A DNA stretch of 13,214 nucleotides from Prevotella sp. CAG:891 (GTDB taxonomy: Bacteria > Bacteroidota > Bacteroidia > Bacteroidales > Bacteroidaceae): NCBI GenBank assembly GCA_000437675.1, contig FR901806.1, forward strand, positions 1-13,214. Direction: 5' to 3'. This document shows positions 1 to 6,298 of the stretch, piece by piece (positions within the stretch are counted from its first letter, which is position 1; every line of letters starts with the position of its first letter). A program made the position numbers and the translations under genes. The notes under the pieces are model-generated. The model saw nothing but the letters and a program-made list of their open reading frames with translations. It did no database searches and had not been told where the DNA came from.

Positions 1-34
1 AGAATTATATAAAATAATTTTGAACACCTACTTA

Positions 35-760
35 TTAAAAATTAAATAGTTGCATGCCTATTTGAAAGTATCCCTGTTTGGTTTGCGGATTCCATACCAT
101 CCAGGTATGCACGGGCATTTCGTGTTTCAGCACCTTCAACTTATACGTTGCTTTTAGCGAGGTGTGCACAATACCCGAAGTTTTCCCGTAAAAATGACTT
201 TTACTTCCGGCTTTGTTCAGCGCAAAAGCTCCGCCCACTCCGGCATCAATTTGCCATTGGTCTTTATTGAACAGCGGATACTCGGCATAGCAGAAGGTAG
301 AATACTTATTGGCAGTGTTTTCAGCATTGCGATCGCGTCCGAACAGAATGGTTGACCAACTTAACAATAAAGGCATTTTTTGTCCGAATCGATAGCTCAG
401 CGTAGCATCCAGAAAGCGCCCGGTGCTTCGCGCTTTGTAGTTGAAAAATTCTTTATTGTTGTAATTAGCCCCTTTCGAAAAGTTATAGGTATCCCAAAAG
501 GCCAACGACACGCCTTTGTAATGAAGCGACAAATGGTTGTTGAATTCCTTATACGTTCCTTTCGTGTTCGTGCCACCCCAAAACCCGACATTGACTATTC
601 CGCCGAAGAACGAATAGTTGATGTCGCCTGTAAACACTAAACCGTCGGTCACCTCCATGCCTCGCCATAAATGGTTTGTAGCCAAATGCGCGTCCATGTG
701 GAACTGTGCCATCGACTTGAGGGTTACGGGCAAGAGCAGGCAGAGAATCCACTTTTTCAT
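35..760 (-). CDS. Outer-membrane beta-barrel protein, last gene of the mannitol operon
   Basis: 241 residues. The N-terminus is a short signal peptide (MKKWILCLLLPVTLKSMAQ, cleavage probably after SMA), so the protein is exported. The rest is alternating hydrophobic/polar sequence rich in Tyr, Phe, Gly and Asn. It ends in QIGMQLFNF, an aromatic C-terminus typical of outer-membrane barrels. An early HLWRGMEVTDG segment recalls the WRG-containing first strands of small TorF/CHP02001-type putative porins; that link is from memory and uncertain. The ATG (758-760) overlaps the TGA of the fructokinase upstream in an ATGA arrangement, so it is very probably translated by coupling and belongs to the mannitol operon. 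A role as a channel for the operon's substrate is inference from position. No terminator is visible in the 34 bases left after its TAA. Confidence 0.75.
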   Translation of the reverse strand: MKKWILCLLLPVTLKSMAQFHMDAHLATNHLWRGMEVTDGLVFTGDINYSFFGGIVNVGFWGGTNTKGTYKEFNNHLSLHYKGVSLAFWDTYNFSKGANYNNKEFFNYKARSTGRFLDATLSYRFGQKMPLLLSWSTILFGRDRNAENTANKYSTFCYAEYPLFNKDQWQIDAGVGGAFALNKAGSKSHFYGKTSGIVHTSLKATYKLKVLKHEMPVHTWMVWNPQTKQGYFQIGMQLFNF

Positions 761-1659
761 GGCTGCTGCAATCTGCCAATGTAGTTATCCGGAAGAACCG
801 GCATCGCTCCATTCTGCGTACACACATAAGCCGATACATTCACCGCCAACTTATGCGCCTCGCTCACCGGCAAGCCCTTGAGAATGGCTGCTACGAATGC
901 AGCGGTAAACGAATCGCCGGCACCCACCGTATCGGTCACTGATACCTTGGGAGTTTCAACAAACGAAAAGTGTCCGGGCGTAAAGACGTAACTGCCGTTA
1001 ATGCCACAAGTCAGAATGAGCATTTTCAGATTGTACTTGGCAAGCAGAATCCAGCACTTGTTTTGCAAATCAATTCCCGGATAGCCAAACAGACGGCTTA
1101 CGGCAACGAGTTCCTCATCATTGATTTTCAGTACATTGCACTTTTTGAGCGAATCGCAAATAATTTCTTTCGTATAAAAGCCCTGACGTAGGTTGATGTC
1201 GAATATCTTATATACATCTTCATTGTCGGGCATGGCATTCAAAATGGCATGGATGGTTTCGCGCGATACGATGCTGCGCTGCGCCAATGAACCGTAAGAA
1301 ACGGCACAGGTGTGCTGAGCCAGATTCAGAAGGGTGGGTGTGAAAGTAATGTTATCCCATGCCACATTTTCTTTAATGTTATAATTGGGAATGCCCCCTT
1401 CGTCCAGTTCCACTTGCACGGTACCCGTTGGATATGCTACCTTTTCGATAGCACCTTTCAGCCCCTTGGCCGAAAAGTCCTGTTCGATTTCGGCACCTAA
1501 CTTATCGTCACCAATGGCACTGACAATGCGGCTGTTGAGTCCGAACTGTGATACGTGGTAAGCAAAATTTGCCGGTGCACCACCTATTTTCTTTCCATCG
1601 GGCAAAACGTCCCACAGCACTTCGCCGATACCTACTACATATTTATTTTTCATGTTCAT
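757..1659 (-). CDS. PfkB-family fructokinase
   Basis: 300 residues, normal for a PfkB/ribokinase-fold sugar kinase. The N-terminal GEVLWDVLPDGKKIGGAPAN (about 12-31) carries the GGAPANFA substrate-binding signature seen in fructokinases. DTVGAGDSF (243-251) is the C-terminal PfkB signature with the catalytic Asp249 and the anion hole. Expected reaction: ATP-dependent phosphorylation of fructose to fructose-6-phosphate in the cytoplasm. It lies between the permease (54-bp gap) and the barrel gene (ATGA overlap), which fits phosphorylation of the fructose released by mannitol oxidation. Two in-frame ATGs lie two codons apart (1659 and 1653); no Shine-Dalgarno chooses between them. Ribokinase or another PfkB specificity cannot be excluded, but GEVLWD plus this neighbourhood favours fructose. 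Confidence 0.9.
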   Translation of the reverse strand: MNMKNKYVVGIGEVLWDVLPDGKKIGGAPANFAYHVSQFGLNSRIVSAIGDDKLGAEIEQDFSAKGLKGAIEKVAYPTGTVQVELDEGGIPNYNIKENVAWDNITFTPTLLNLAQHTCAVSYGSLAQRSIVSRETIHAILNAMPDNEDVYKIFDINLRQGFYTKEIICDSLKKCNVLKINDEELVAVSRLFGYPGIDLQNKCWILLAKYNLKMLILTCGINGSYVFTPGHFSFVETPKVSVTDTVGAGDSFTAAFVAAILKGLPVSEAHKLAVNVSAYVCTQNGAMPVLPDNYIGRLQQP

Positions 1660-1713
1660 TCGTTTATTTGGTTATTTTGAATTTGTATTATTGTCACAAA
1701 CCGTTTTGATGGT

Positions 1714-3036
1714 TCAGTTTCCACATTCATTTGTTTCGTGAACTTTCGACCCCCACAGCGCATAGGCCAGCATTACCAGTTCGCAGCCTAAAGCCAAAGT
1801 CCAGGTCCATTGCCAACTTCCCAAAGCATCGGCCAGTACGCCTTGCAGCAAGGGAATGACAGCTCCGCCAAACACACCCATCATAAAAACGCCTGAGGCT
1901 TTCGATGTATATTCGCCCAAACCTTTTACGGCCAACGTAAAAATGCAGCCCCACATTACCGAGTGACAAAGGCCCACCGAAATAAGCACCCATAAATTGT
2001 TTGTCAACATAGCCACAAAAATCAGCAGTGTGGCTACGATGGTTGTGCCTGTCAGCATCACTCGCGACGATATGTTATTGAAAAAGCTGAATATAATTCG
2101 GCCCACCATCAGTCCGCCCCAATATAAGGTAGCGAGCAGGGCAGGAATGCCAAAATCAAGTCCCCACAGCATCAAATGGTGTTTGCCCAAAAAGTTCAGC
2201 CCCATGCCAGCTTCAATTTGTTCCATGGCATGAAGGTTTACATTCACACCTATCGACACCTCCGTACCGACATAAAAGAATATGGCAATAACGCCCAATG
2301 TCAAATGCCGAAACGACCAGATGCTGCGTTGCTGCGTTTGCGGCAACACACTTCGGGTGCCGGCCAAATCGGGCAACGCCAAGCGAGAGGTTACAAGTGT
2401 GGTTAACACTATGCTCAAAGCTATCAGCAGGAAAGGAATCAACAGTTGGTCGGAGGTAACTTCAGACAGCGAAACACCCGAAAAGATGACACCCGTCACA
2501 AAGAAAGGAGCAATCGTTGTGCCCAATGAATTGATGGCACATACAATGTTCACACGTTGCACCGGTTGCGTGTTCGGCAGTTCGTAAGCAGCTATATAAG
2601 GATTGATAACTACCTGAAGCAGTGCTGCCGAGGTACCCATTAAAAAAGAACCTATTAAAAATATGAAGTATCCATACGATACGGAGTCTTGGCCGATTCT
2701 GACTGCTGCGTGCGGAAACAAACTAACAAACAGCGAAGACAAGGCATACATCAGCAAACCACCGATCATGACACCCAATGCCCTCAACAGAGTGGGCTTG
2801 TAGCCATGCGCATTGATCCATCTGCCGCCAAGCGAACTGTTGACCAAGTATCCCAAGAAAAAGAAAAACGAAATCAATGTGGTCAGCGTATTCCGCAGCT
2901 CATCGGCTTCTGAAAGGAAGGCTATTTTCAATGGGCCTTGAAACTGGCCGTTGACAGTGGTTAAAAAACCAACGATGAAATAAATGAAAGTCAGAACGGC
3001 AAACGGTCCTAAACTATAAGTTTTTGGCGTATTCAT
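1714..3036 (-). CDS. FHS-family MFS sugar/polyol permease
   Basis: 440 residues, the usual size of the FucP/GluP-type (FHS) branch of the major facilitator superfamily, with about twelve hydrophobic segments. The first helix region (FAVLTFIYFIVGFLTTVNG) and the segment QVVINPYIAAYELPNTQPVQ, followed by RVNIVCAINSLGTTIAPF, match the conserved FHS pattern (INPY near helix 5, then N-x-LGT-x-xAP). The protein is an inner-membrane, probably proton-coupled, importer. With a mannitol dehydrogenase upstream and a fructokinase downstream, the likely substrate is mannitol or fructose; sequence alone does not settle which. It is preceded by 102 bp of intergenic DNA holding a hairpin (see 3068-3111). The protein looks full length and undamaged. 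Confidence 0.88.
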   Translation of the reverse strand: MNTPKTYSLGPFAVLTFIYFIVGFLTTVNGQFQGPLKIAFLSEADELRNTLTTLISFFFFLGYLVNSSLGGRWINAHGYKPTLLRALGVMIGGLLMYALSSLFVSLFPHAAVRIGQDSVSYGYFIFLIGSFLMGTSAALLQVVINPYIAAYELPNTQPVQRVNIVCAINSLGTTIAPFFVTGVIFSGVSLSEVTSDQLLIPFLLIALSIVLTTLVTSRLALPDLAGTRSVLPQTQQRSIWSFRHLTLGVIAIFFYVGTEVSIGVNVNLHAMEQIEAGMGLNFLGKHHLMLWGLDFGIPALLATLYWGGLMVGRIIFSFFNNISSRVMLTGTTIVATLLIFVAMLTNNLWVLISVGLCHSVMWGCIFTLAVKGLGEYTSKASGVFMMGVFGGAVIPLLQGVLADALGSWQWTWTLALGCELVMLAYALWGSKVHETNECGN

Positions 3037-3067
3037 GAATAATAGATATTAAGGATAAGTAGGGAGG

Positions 3068-3111
3068 CAAAATTGTACCATGCTGCGAAGGTTGCGCATG
3101 GCACAATTTTG
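3068..3111 (-). other. Intercistronic hairpin between dehydrogenase and permease
   Basis: Arms at 3068-3083 and 3096-3111 form a 16-bp stem around a 12-base loop. The only mispair in DNA (3077/3102) becomes a G-U pair in the minus-strand transcript, so the RNA stem is continuous in the direction of the operon. There is no U-run beyond the stem (the next bases are CCUCCC), although the 3' arm ends in UUUU. It could act as a weak attenuator or an RNA-processing or stability element setting the ratio of dehydrogenase to permease; this is inference. Confidence 0.5.
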
Positions 3112-3138
3112 AACATCCCAATCAATCTTACATTCTAC

Positions 3139-4338
3139 TCAAATAATACTTTCCAATACAGCCATTGCTCCGTGCTGACGAATAGCTTCGACCATATTGA
3201 GGTAAAGCTGCACAAACGAATCGGCCTTTTTCAAATCGGTGCTTTGGAAAGCCGACAAGGCCAGAAAATCCTCAGCGTTGTTGCTGGCAATCAGGGTTTT
3301 GTCTGTTTCAGTAAGCCACGGTTCGGCAATGTCGAACGTCTGTCCGTTGTCGTCGGTCGTGTATTTCAGGTAATGACGATAGGCAGCAATCAAGTAAGCC
3401 ATACGAGTAAGGTCTGCTCCATCGGCAATCATTTTAATCAAATTCGGCATTACATACACAGGGAATTTTGATATACCGTCAAAACACAGGCGGGCAATCT
3501 GGTCGCTTACACTGCGGTTGCCGAAACGTTCCACCAGCGTTTGTTTGTACAATTCAAGGTCGGTATTGCCCGGTGCCGGAACATAGGGCGTAATATCCTT
3601 GTCCATGAAGGTGCGCACAAAGCGTACAATCCGATCATCATGCATGGCATCGTCTACCTTGCGGTAGCCGCTTAGGAACGAAGGATACGACAGCAGCGTA
3701 TGCGAAGCATTCAGCAGACTGAGTTTCATGTTCTCGTAAGCCGTTACATCGTTGGTAAACTCGGCTCCAACACGTTCCCAGGCCGGACGTCCGGCAATGA
3801 AATTATCCTCGATAACCCATTGAATAAAGTCCTCGCAGTAAACCGGTGCTTCGTCCGTTGTTCCGTTTTTATGGCTCAGGCGTTCAATGTCCTCGGGGCG
3901 TGTAGCCGGTGTGATACGATCGACCATGCTGTTCGGAAAGGTTACTGTCAGCGTAATGATGCGAATGTGTTTGTCGGCAATGGCCGAAAGAATGGCTTCG
4001 GGGTTTTCCATGGCCCAGTCCAGTTTTATCAGCGATCCGATGCGATACACTTCATCTTTTCCGTCGCGGCCGCAAACGGTGAGTGTGTATTCACCTTCCT
4101 GTTTTTTCAAGGCGCGATATAAGCGTTCGTCGCTCGGCAGGAGCATGGCTCCATGAATACCCCATTCCTCCTCGTCGGTATCCTTTAACAACTGCCTTTC
4201 CTGCTGGTCGGTATCCTTTAACAAGTGGTTTGTAAAAAACTCTTCATGAGCGCGATGAAAGTTACCCACACCAATGTGGAGAATACCGGCTTTAACATCA
4301 CGACGATTGTACTGAAACTCTTTAATTTTTGCAATCAT
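3139..4338 (-). CDS. Mannitol 2-dehydrogenase, internally deleted
   Basis: 399 residues of a long-chain polyol dehydrogenase of the mannitol-2-dehydrogenase/fructuronate-reductase family. Members are usually about 490 residues and oxidise mannitol to fructose with NAD. The Rossmann start is clear (GILHIGVGNFHRAH, 18-31), as is the catalytic-lysine block MKLSLLNASHTLLSYP (204-219, Lys205). However TLTVT (129-133) runs directly into FPNSMVDRITP (134-144). In the family these are separated by roughly 90 residues: TVTEGGY, the end of the Rossmann domain, and the SCDN motif whose Asn contributes to the oxyanion site. The frame is intact across the junction (about 3937-3950), so this looks like an in-frame deletion, and the enzyme is probably inactive or altered. 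Residues 39-60 also contain an 11-residue tandem duplication (LLKDTD twice). It is first in the operon, divergent from lacI; start at ATG 4338. Confidence 0.85.
   Translation of the reverse strand: MIAKIKEFQYNRRDVKAGILHIGVGNFHRAHEEFFTNHLLKDTDQQERQLLKDTDEEEWGIHGAMLLPSDERLYRALKKQEGEYTLTVCGRDGKDEVYRIGSLIKLDWAMENPEAILSAIADKHIRIITLTVTFPNSMVDRITPATRPEDIERLSHKNGTTDEAPVYCEDFIQWVIEDNFIAGRPAWERVGAEFTNDVTAYENMKLSLLNASHTLLSYPSFLSGYRKVDDAMHDDRIVRFVRTFMDKDITPYVPAPGNTDLELYKQTLVERFGNRSVSDQIARLCFDGISKFPVYVMPNLIKMIADGADLTRMAYLIAAYRHYLKYTTDDNGQTFDIAEPWLTETDKTLIASNNAEDFLALSAFQSTDLKKADSFVQLYLNMVEAIRQHGAMAVLESII
4174..4224. repeat. 33-bp tandem duplication inside the mannitol dehydrogenase gene
   Basis: An identical 18-mer, GTCGGTATCCTTTAACAA on the plus strand, occurs at 4174-4191 and 4207-4224, exactly 33 bp apart. 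The duplication keeps the reading frame and adds 11 residues (LLKDTDQQERQ followed by LLKDTDEEEWG) just after the GxGxFHR nucleotide-binding segment. The parts outside the 18-mer have diverged. Confidence 0.8.
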
Positions 4339-4380
4339 GGCATTTCATTTTATGAGGTTATTTAAAATGTTTTGATGTTG

Positions 4381-4388
4381 CAAATGTA
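4381..4388 (-). promoter_or_regulatory. Candidate -7 promoter element of the mannitol operon
   Basis: The minus strand reads TACATTTG, an exact match to the Bacteroidetes -7 form TAnnTTTG, about 43 bp upstream of the dehydrogenase ATG. That predicts a leader of some 36 nt. No clear TTTG box sits at the -33 distance; a run of A residues (4411-4420 on the minus strand) lies there instead, so the promoter may need an activator or be weak. Confidence 0.5.
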
Positions 4389-4432
4389 CAGAACAATCAA
4401 CGCTGTTGAAATTTTTTTTTGTCTTATTTCCA

Positions 4433-4477
4433 TGCAAACGTTCCCGCAAACGTTTGCAAAATCTGCAATCGTTTGCA
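4433..4477. promoter_or_regulatory. LacI-type operator cluster between lacI and the mannitol operon
   Basis: There is a perfect 12-bp palindrome GCAAACGTTTGC at 4446-4457. A one-mismatch palindrome TGCAATCGTTTGCA lies at 4464-4477, and a half-site TGCAAACGTT at 4433-4442. The central CG and the AA/TT flanks are characteristic of LacI/GalR-family operators. The 4464-4477 site overlaps the -33 box of the lacI promoter, suggesting autoregulation. The cluster lies about 45-90 bp upstream of the mannitol -7 element, where it could act by looping or activation. Binding by the adjacent LacI protein is inference. Confidence 0.75.
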
Positions 4478-4504
4478 ATTCTTGTCTGATTCTTTATAAA
4501 TTTG
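4472..4504 (+). promoter_or_regulatory. Promoter of the LacI-family regulator gene
   Basis: TTTG at 4472-4475 and TAAATTTG at 4497-4504 are separated by 21 bp, fitting the Bacteroidetes -33/-7 promoter. The predicted transcript starts near 4511, giving a leader of about 25 nt before the ATG at 4536. The -33 box is inside an operator palindrome. Confidence 0.6.
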
Positions 4505-4535
4505 TAGCTTTGCAAAGCATAACTCCTCAACAACC

Positions 4536-5549
4536 ATGAAACACATTACCATCAAAGACATAGCCCGTGAACTCTGTATTTCGGTATCGACCGTATCGCG
4601 TGCCTTGGCCGACGATAAAAACATTCGGCGAGAAACCAAGGAAAAAGTGCTCGAAGCTACTCAAAGGTTAGGCTATCGTCCGAACCCCGTGGCTACAAAT
4701 CTTAAATATGGTCACACCAACACAGTAGGCATCATTGTGCCTGAAATGGTAACACCCTTTGCATCAAAGGTGATTAACGGCGTACAGGATGTTCTTTACA
4801 CCCATGGCATCAAAGTAATTATTGCCAATTCCGAAGAAGACCCGGAAAAGGAAAAAGAGAATCTGAGGCTTATGGAACGCTTTATGGTTGACGGAATCAT
4901 CATCAGTCAATGCAGTTACAAACAGAACCTTGAGGAATATCGCCGGTTGCAGCAGGCCGAAATGCCATTGGTTTTTTACGACCGCATTCCGCACGGTATG
5001 GAGGTATCGCAAGTATTGGTTGATAATTACATGAAGTCGTTCTTTCTGGTTGAAGAACTCATTCGCAGCGGGCGCAAAAACATTGTGCACATTCAGGGGC
5101 CTGACTACATCTATAATTCTATCGAACGTTCCAAAGGCTACCAGGATGCCATGCAGAAATTTCGCCTGACGGATTCAATACGAATCATCACTTCGCTGGG
5201 TATGAATTTTGAAGACGGAAAAACGATTGCCGACCAACTGCTCGACACCCGGCAGAACCTCGACGCAGTATTTGCCTTTACCGACACATTGGCCATTGGC
5301 ATTATGAATCGTCTGCGTGAGCGCGGCACAAAAATCCCCAATGATGTAGCCATTGCCAGTTTCTCTGGAACAGAATTATCATCGATTGTCTATCCACCTC
5401 TCTCAACCGTCGAACCTCCGCTCTATCAAATGGGCAAACAGGCTGCCGAACTCATACTTGAAAAAATTAAAAACACGGCTTCACTAAGCCGTTCCATTAT
5501 ACTGAATGCCGAAATCAAACTGCGTGAATCTGTCATCGACAACGGGTGA
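4536..5549 (+). CDS. LacI/GalR-family transcriptional regulator of the mannitol operon
   Basis: 337 residues, the standard length. The N-terminal helix-turn-helix is textbook (ITIKDIARELCISVSTVSRA, 4-23). The hinge helix follows (RPNPVATNLKYGHTNTVGII, about 49-68, with the conserved Leu that wedges into the operator centre). After that comes a periplasmic-binding-protein-like effector domain (GIIVPEMVTPFASKVINGVQ; VDGIIISQ; VAFASF-type core as VAIASFSGTELSS near 270-280). It is divergent from the dehydrogenase-permease-kinase-barrel operon and shares an intergenic region that contains GCAAACG palindromes, so it is the obvious regulator. The effector (mannitol, fructose or a phosphate) cannot be read from sequence. 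It ends in a strong terminator. Confidence 0.93.
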   Translation: MKHITIKDIARELCISVSTVSRALADDKNIRRETKEKVLEATQRLGYRPNPVATNLKYGHTNTVGIIVPEMVTPFASKVINGVQDVLYTHGIKVIIANSEEDPEKEKENLRLMERFMVDGIIISQCSYKQNLEEYRRLQQAEMPLVFYDRIPHGMEVSQVLVDNYMKSFFLVEELIRSGRKNIVHIQGPDYIYNSIERSKGYQDAMQKFRLTDSIRIITSLGMNFEDGKTIADQLLDTRQNLDAVFAFTDTLAIGIMNRLRERGTKIPNDVAIASFSGTELSSIVYPPLSTVEPPLYQMGKQAAELILEKIKNTASLSRSIILNAEIKLRESVIDNG

Positions 5550-5575
5550 CCCATAGTATATAATGCTCAACCATC

Positions 5576-5633
5576 AAAAGCGTACTTTTGCACATTATTC
5601 CACGATACTGGGATGCAAAAGTGCGCTTTTTTT
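5576..5633 (+). terminator. Rho-independent terminator of the LacI-family gene
   Basis: Arms 5576-5592 and 5614-5630 form a 17-bp stem with one G-U pair and a 21-base loop. The stem runs into seven T residues (5627-5633). The loop is longer than usual. It starts 27 bp after the regulator's stop codon. Confidence 0.8.
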
Positions 5634-5802
5634 GTATTCAAATTGCTAAATCATCTACGCTATACTCCCCAATGCCTCAAACTGTATGGGGTGAAATTCC
5701 ACACTTTCCACACCTTATTCCCCACATTCCCCATCTTGTTTCGCTGTGCCATATTTTCTTTATTGTCTGATTTTCAGTACTTTATGCCGCATTTCTTATT
5801 TT
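5634..5802. other. Leader region with candidate sigma-54 activator sites
   Basis: No convincing gene is seen here. Two things stand out. The first is an interrupted inverted repeat CTCCCCA-N15-TGGGGTG (5665-5693) about 120 bp before the sigma-54 core. The second is four TTCC-type 9-mers in direct orientation (starting 5697, 5706, 5718 and 5727: TTCCACACT, TTCCACACC, TTCCCCACA, TTCCCCATC). Either could bind an enhancer-binding protein; this is inference from position. Confidence 0.35.
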
Positions 5803-5817
5803 TGGCACGCGCTTTGC
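5803..5817 (+). promoter_or_regulatory. Sigma-54 (RpoN) -24/-12 promoter
   Basis: TGGCACGCGCTTTGC matches the RpoN consensus TGGCAC-R-N4-TTGC in every defined position. The invariant GG (5804-5805) and GC (5816-5817) are separated by exactly 10 bases. The predicted transcription start is near 5829, about 38 nt before the ATG of the small exported protein. A TATTTTTG string (5797-5804) that fits the ordinary -7 form overlaps it, so dual use is possible. Confidence 0.75.
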
Positions 5818-5866
5818 GCTTTAATAGGGCAGAAACAACAAAACAATAACAAAAAACAATACGATT

Positions 5867-6298
5867 ATGAAAAAGTTTTCAGTTTACGCCGTAATGGCCA
5901 TGGGAGTTCTCACAGTGAGTAGCGCAGCCTTTGCCGGAACCACCGCCTTCAGTTCTCGCGGTTTGGTAAACACGGAAGTTTCTGATACCGTTGTACCGAA
6001 GGATACGGTACTGCCCGAAAAAACGGAAACGGAACAAACCGAAACGCAAACGCAAACTGAAGCGTTCTATTCATTGACCGACACCGTAGTGCCGCAGCAG
6101 GAGGAAACCACTCCGCAGCAAAAGGAAGAAACCACTCCGCAGCAGGAAGAAACCACGACTACTGAGTCTTCGTTCTCGATGTTGAACGACACTGTAGTTC
6201 CTGCCGACACGCTGACGCCTGCCAAGAAGGACGAACCTCAAACCGATGAACCTCAGAAGGACGAGCCTCAGCAGGAGGAAACCGCTCCCGTTCAGTAA
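5867..6298 (+). CDS. Small exported low-complexity protein with three DTVVP modules
   Basis: 143 residues of no family that I recognise. A clear signal peptide (KKFSVYAVMAMGVLTVSSAA, then FAG; cleavage probably after AFA) exports it. The mature part is acidic and rich in Thr, Gln, Glu and Pro. It is built from three modules in which an aromatic/Ser/Leu stretch leads to DTVVP (VSDTVVPKDTVLP near 38-50, SLTDTVVPQQ near 69-78, MLNDTVVPADTLTP near 104-117). These are joined by PQQEETT and DEPQ repeats. It has no lipobox Cys, no LPXTG and no C-terminal sorting domain, so it is probably periplasmic or released, and largely disordered. It stands alone behind a sigma-54 promoter (5803-5817), which suggests induction by an enhancer-binding regulator. 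A wall- or envelope-spacer role is speculation. Confidence 0.7.
   Translation: MKKFSVYAVMAMGVLTVSSAAFAGTTAFSSRGLVNTEVSDTVVPKDTVLPEKTETEQTETQTQTEAFYSLTDTVVPQQEETTPQQKEETTPQQEETTTTESSFSMLNDTVVPADTLTPAKKDEPQTDEPQKDEPQQEETAPVQ

Noticed and set aside
3700..4122. Plus-strand open frames inside the mannitol dehydrogenase and permease genes
   Set aside because: They are antisense to well-recognised protein families and lack promoters or family motifs.
5588..5849. Short plus-strand frames of 60-78 codons after lacI
   Set aside because: They start inside the lacI terminator and run through the sigma-54 promoter; composition is Phe/His/Leu-rich and not protein-like.
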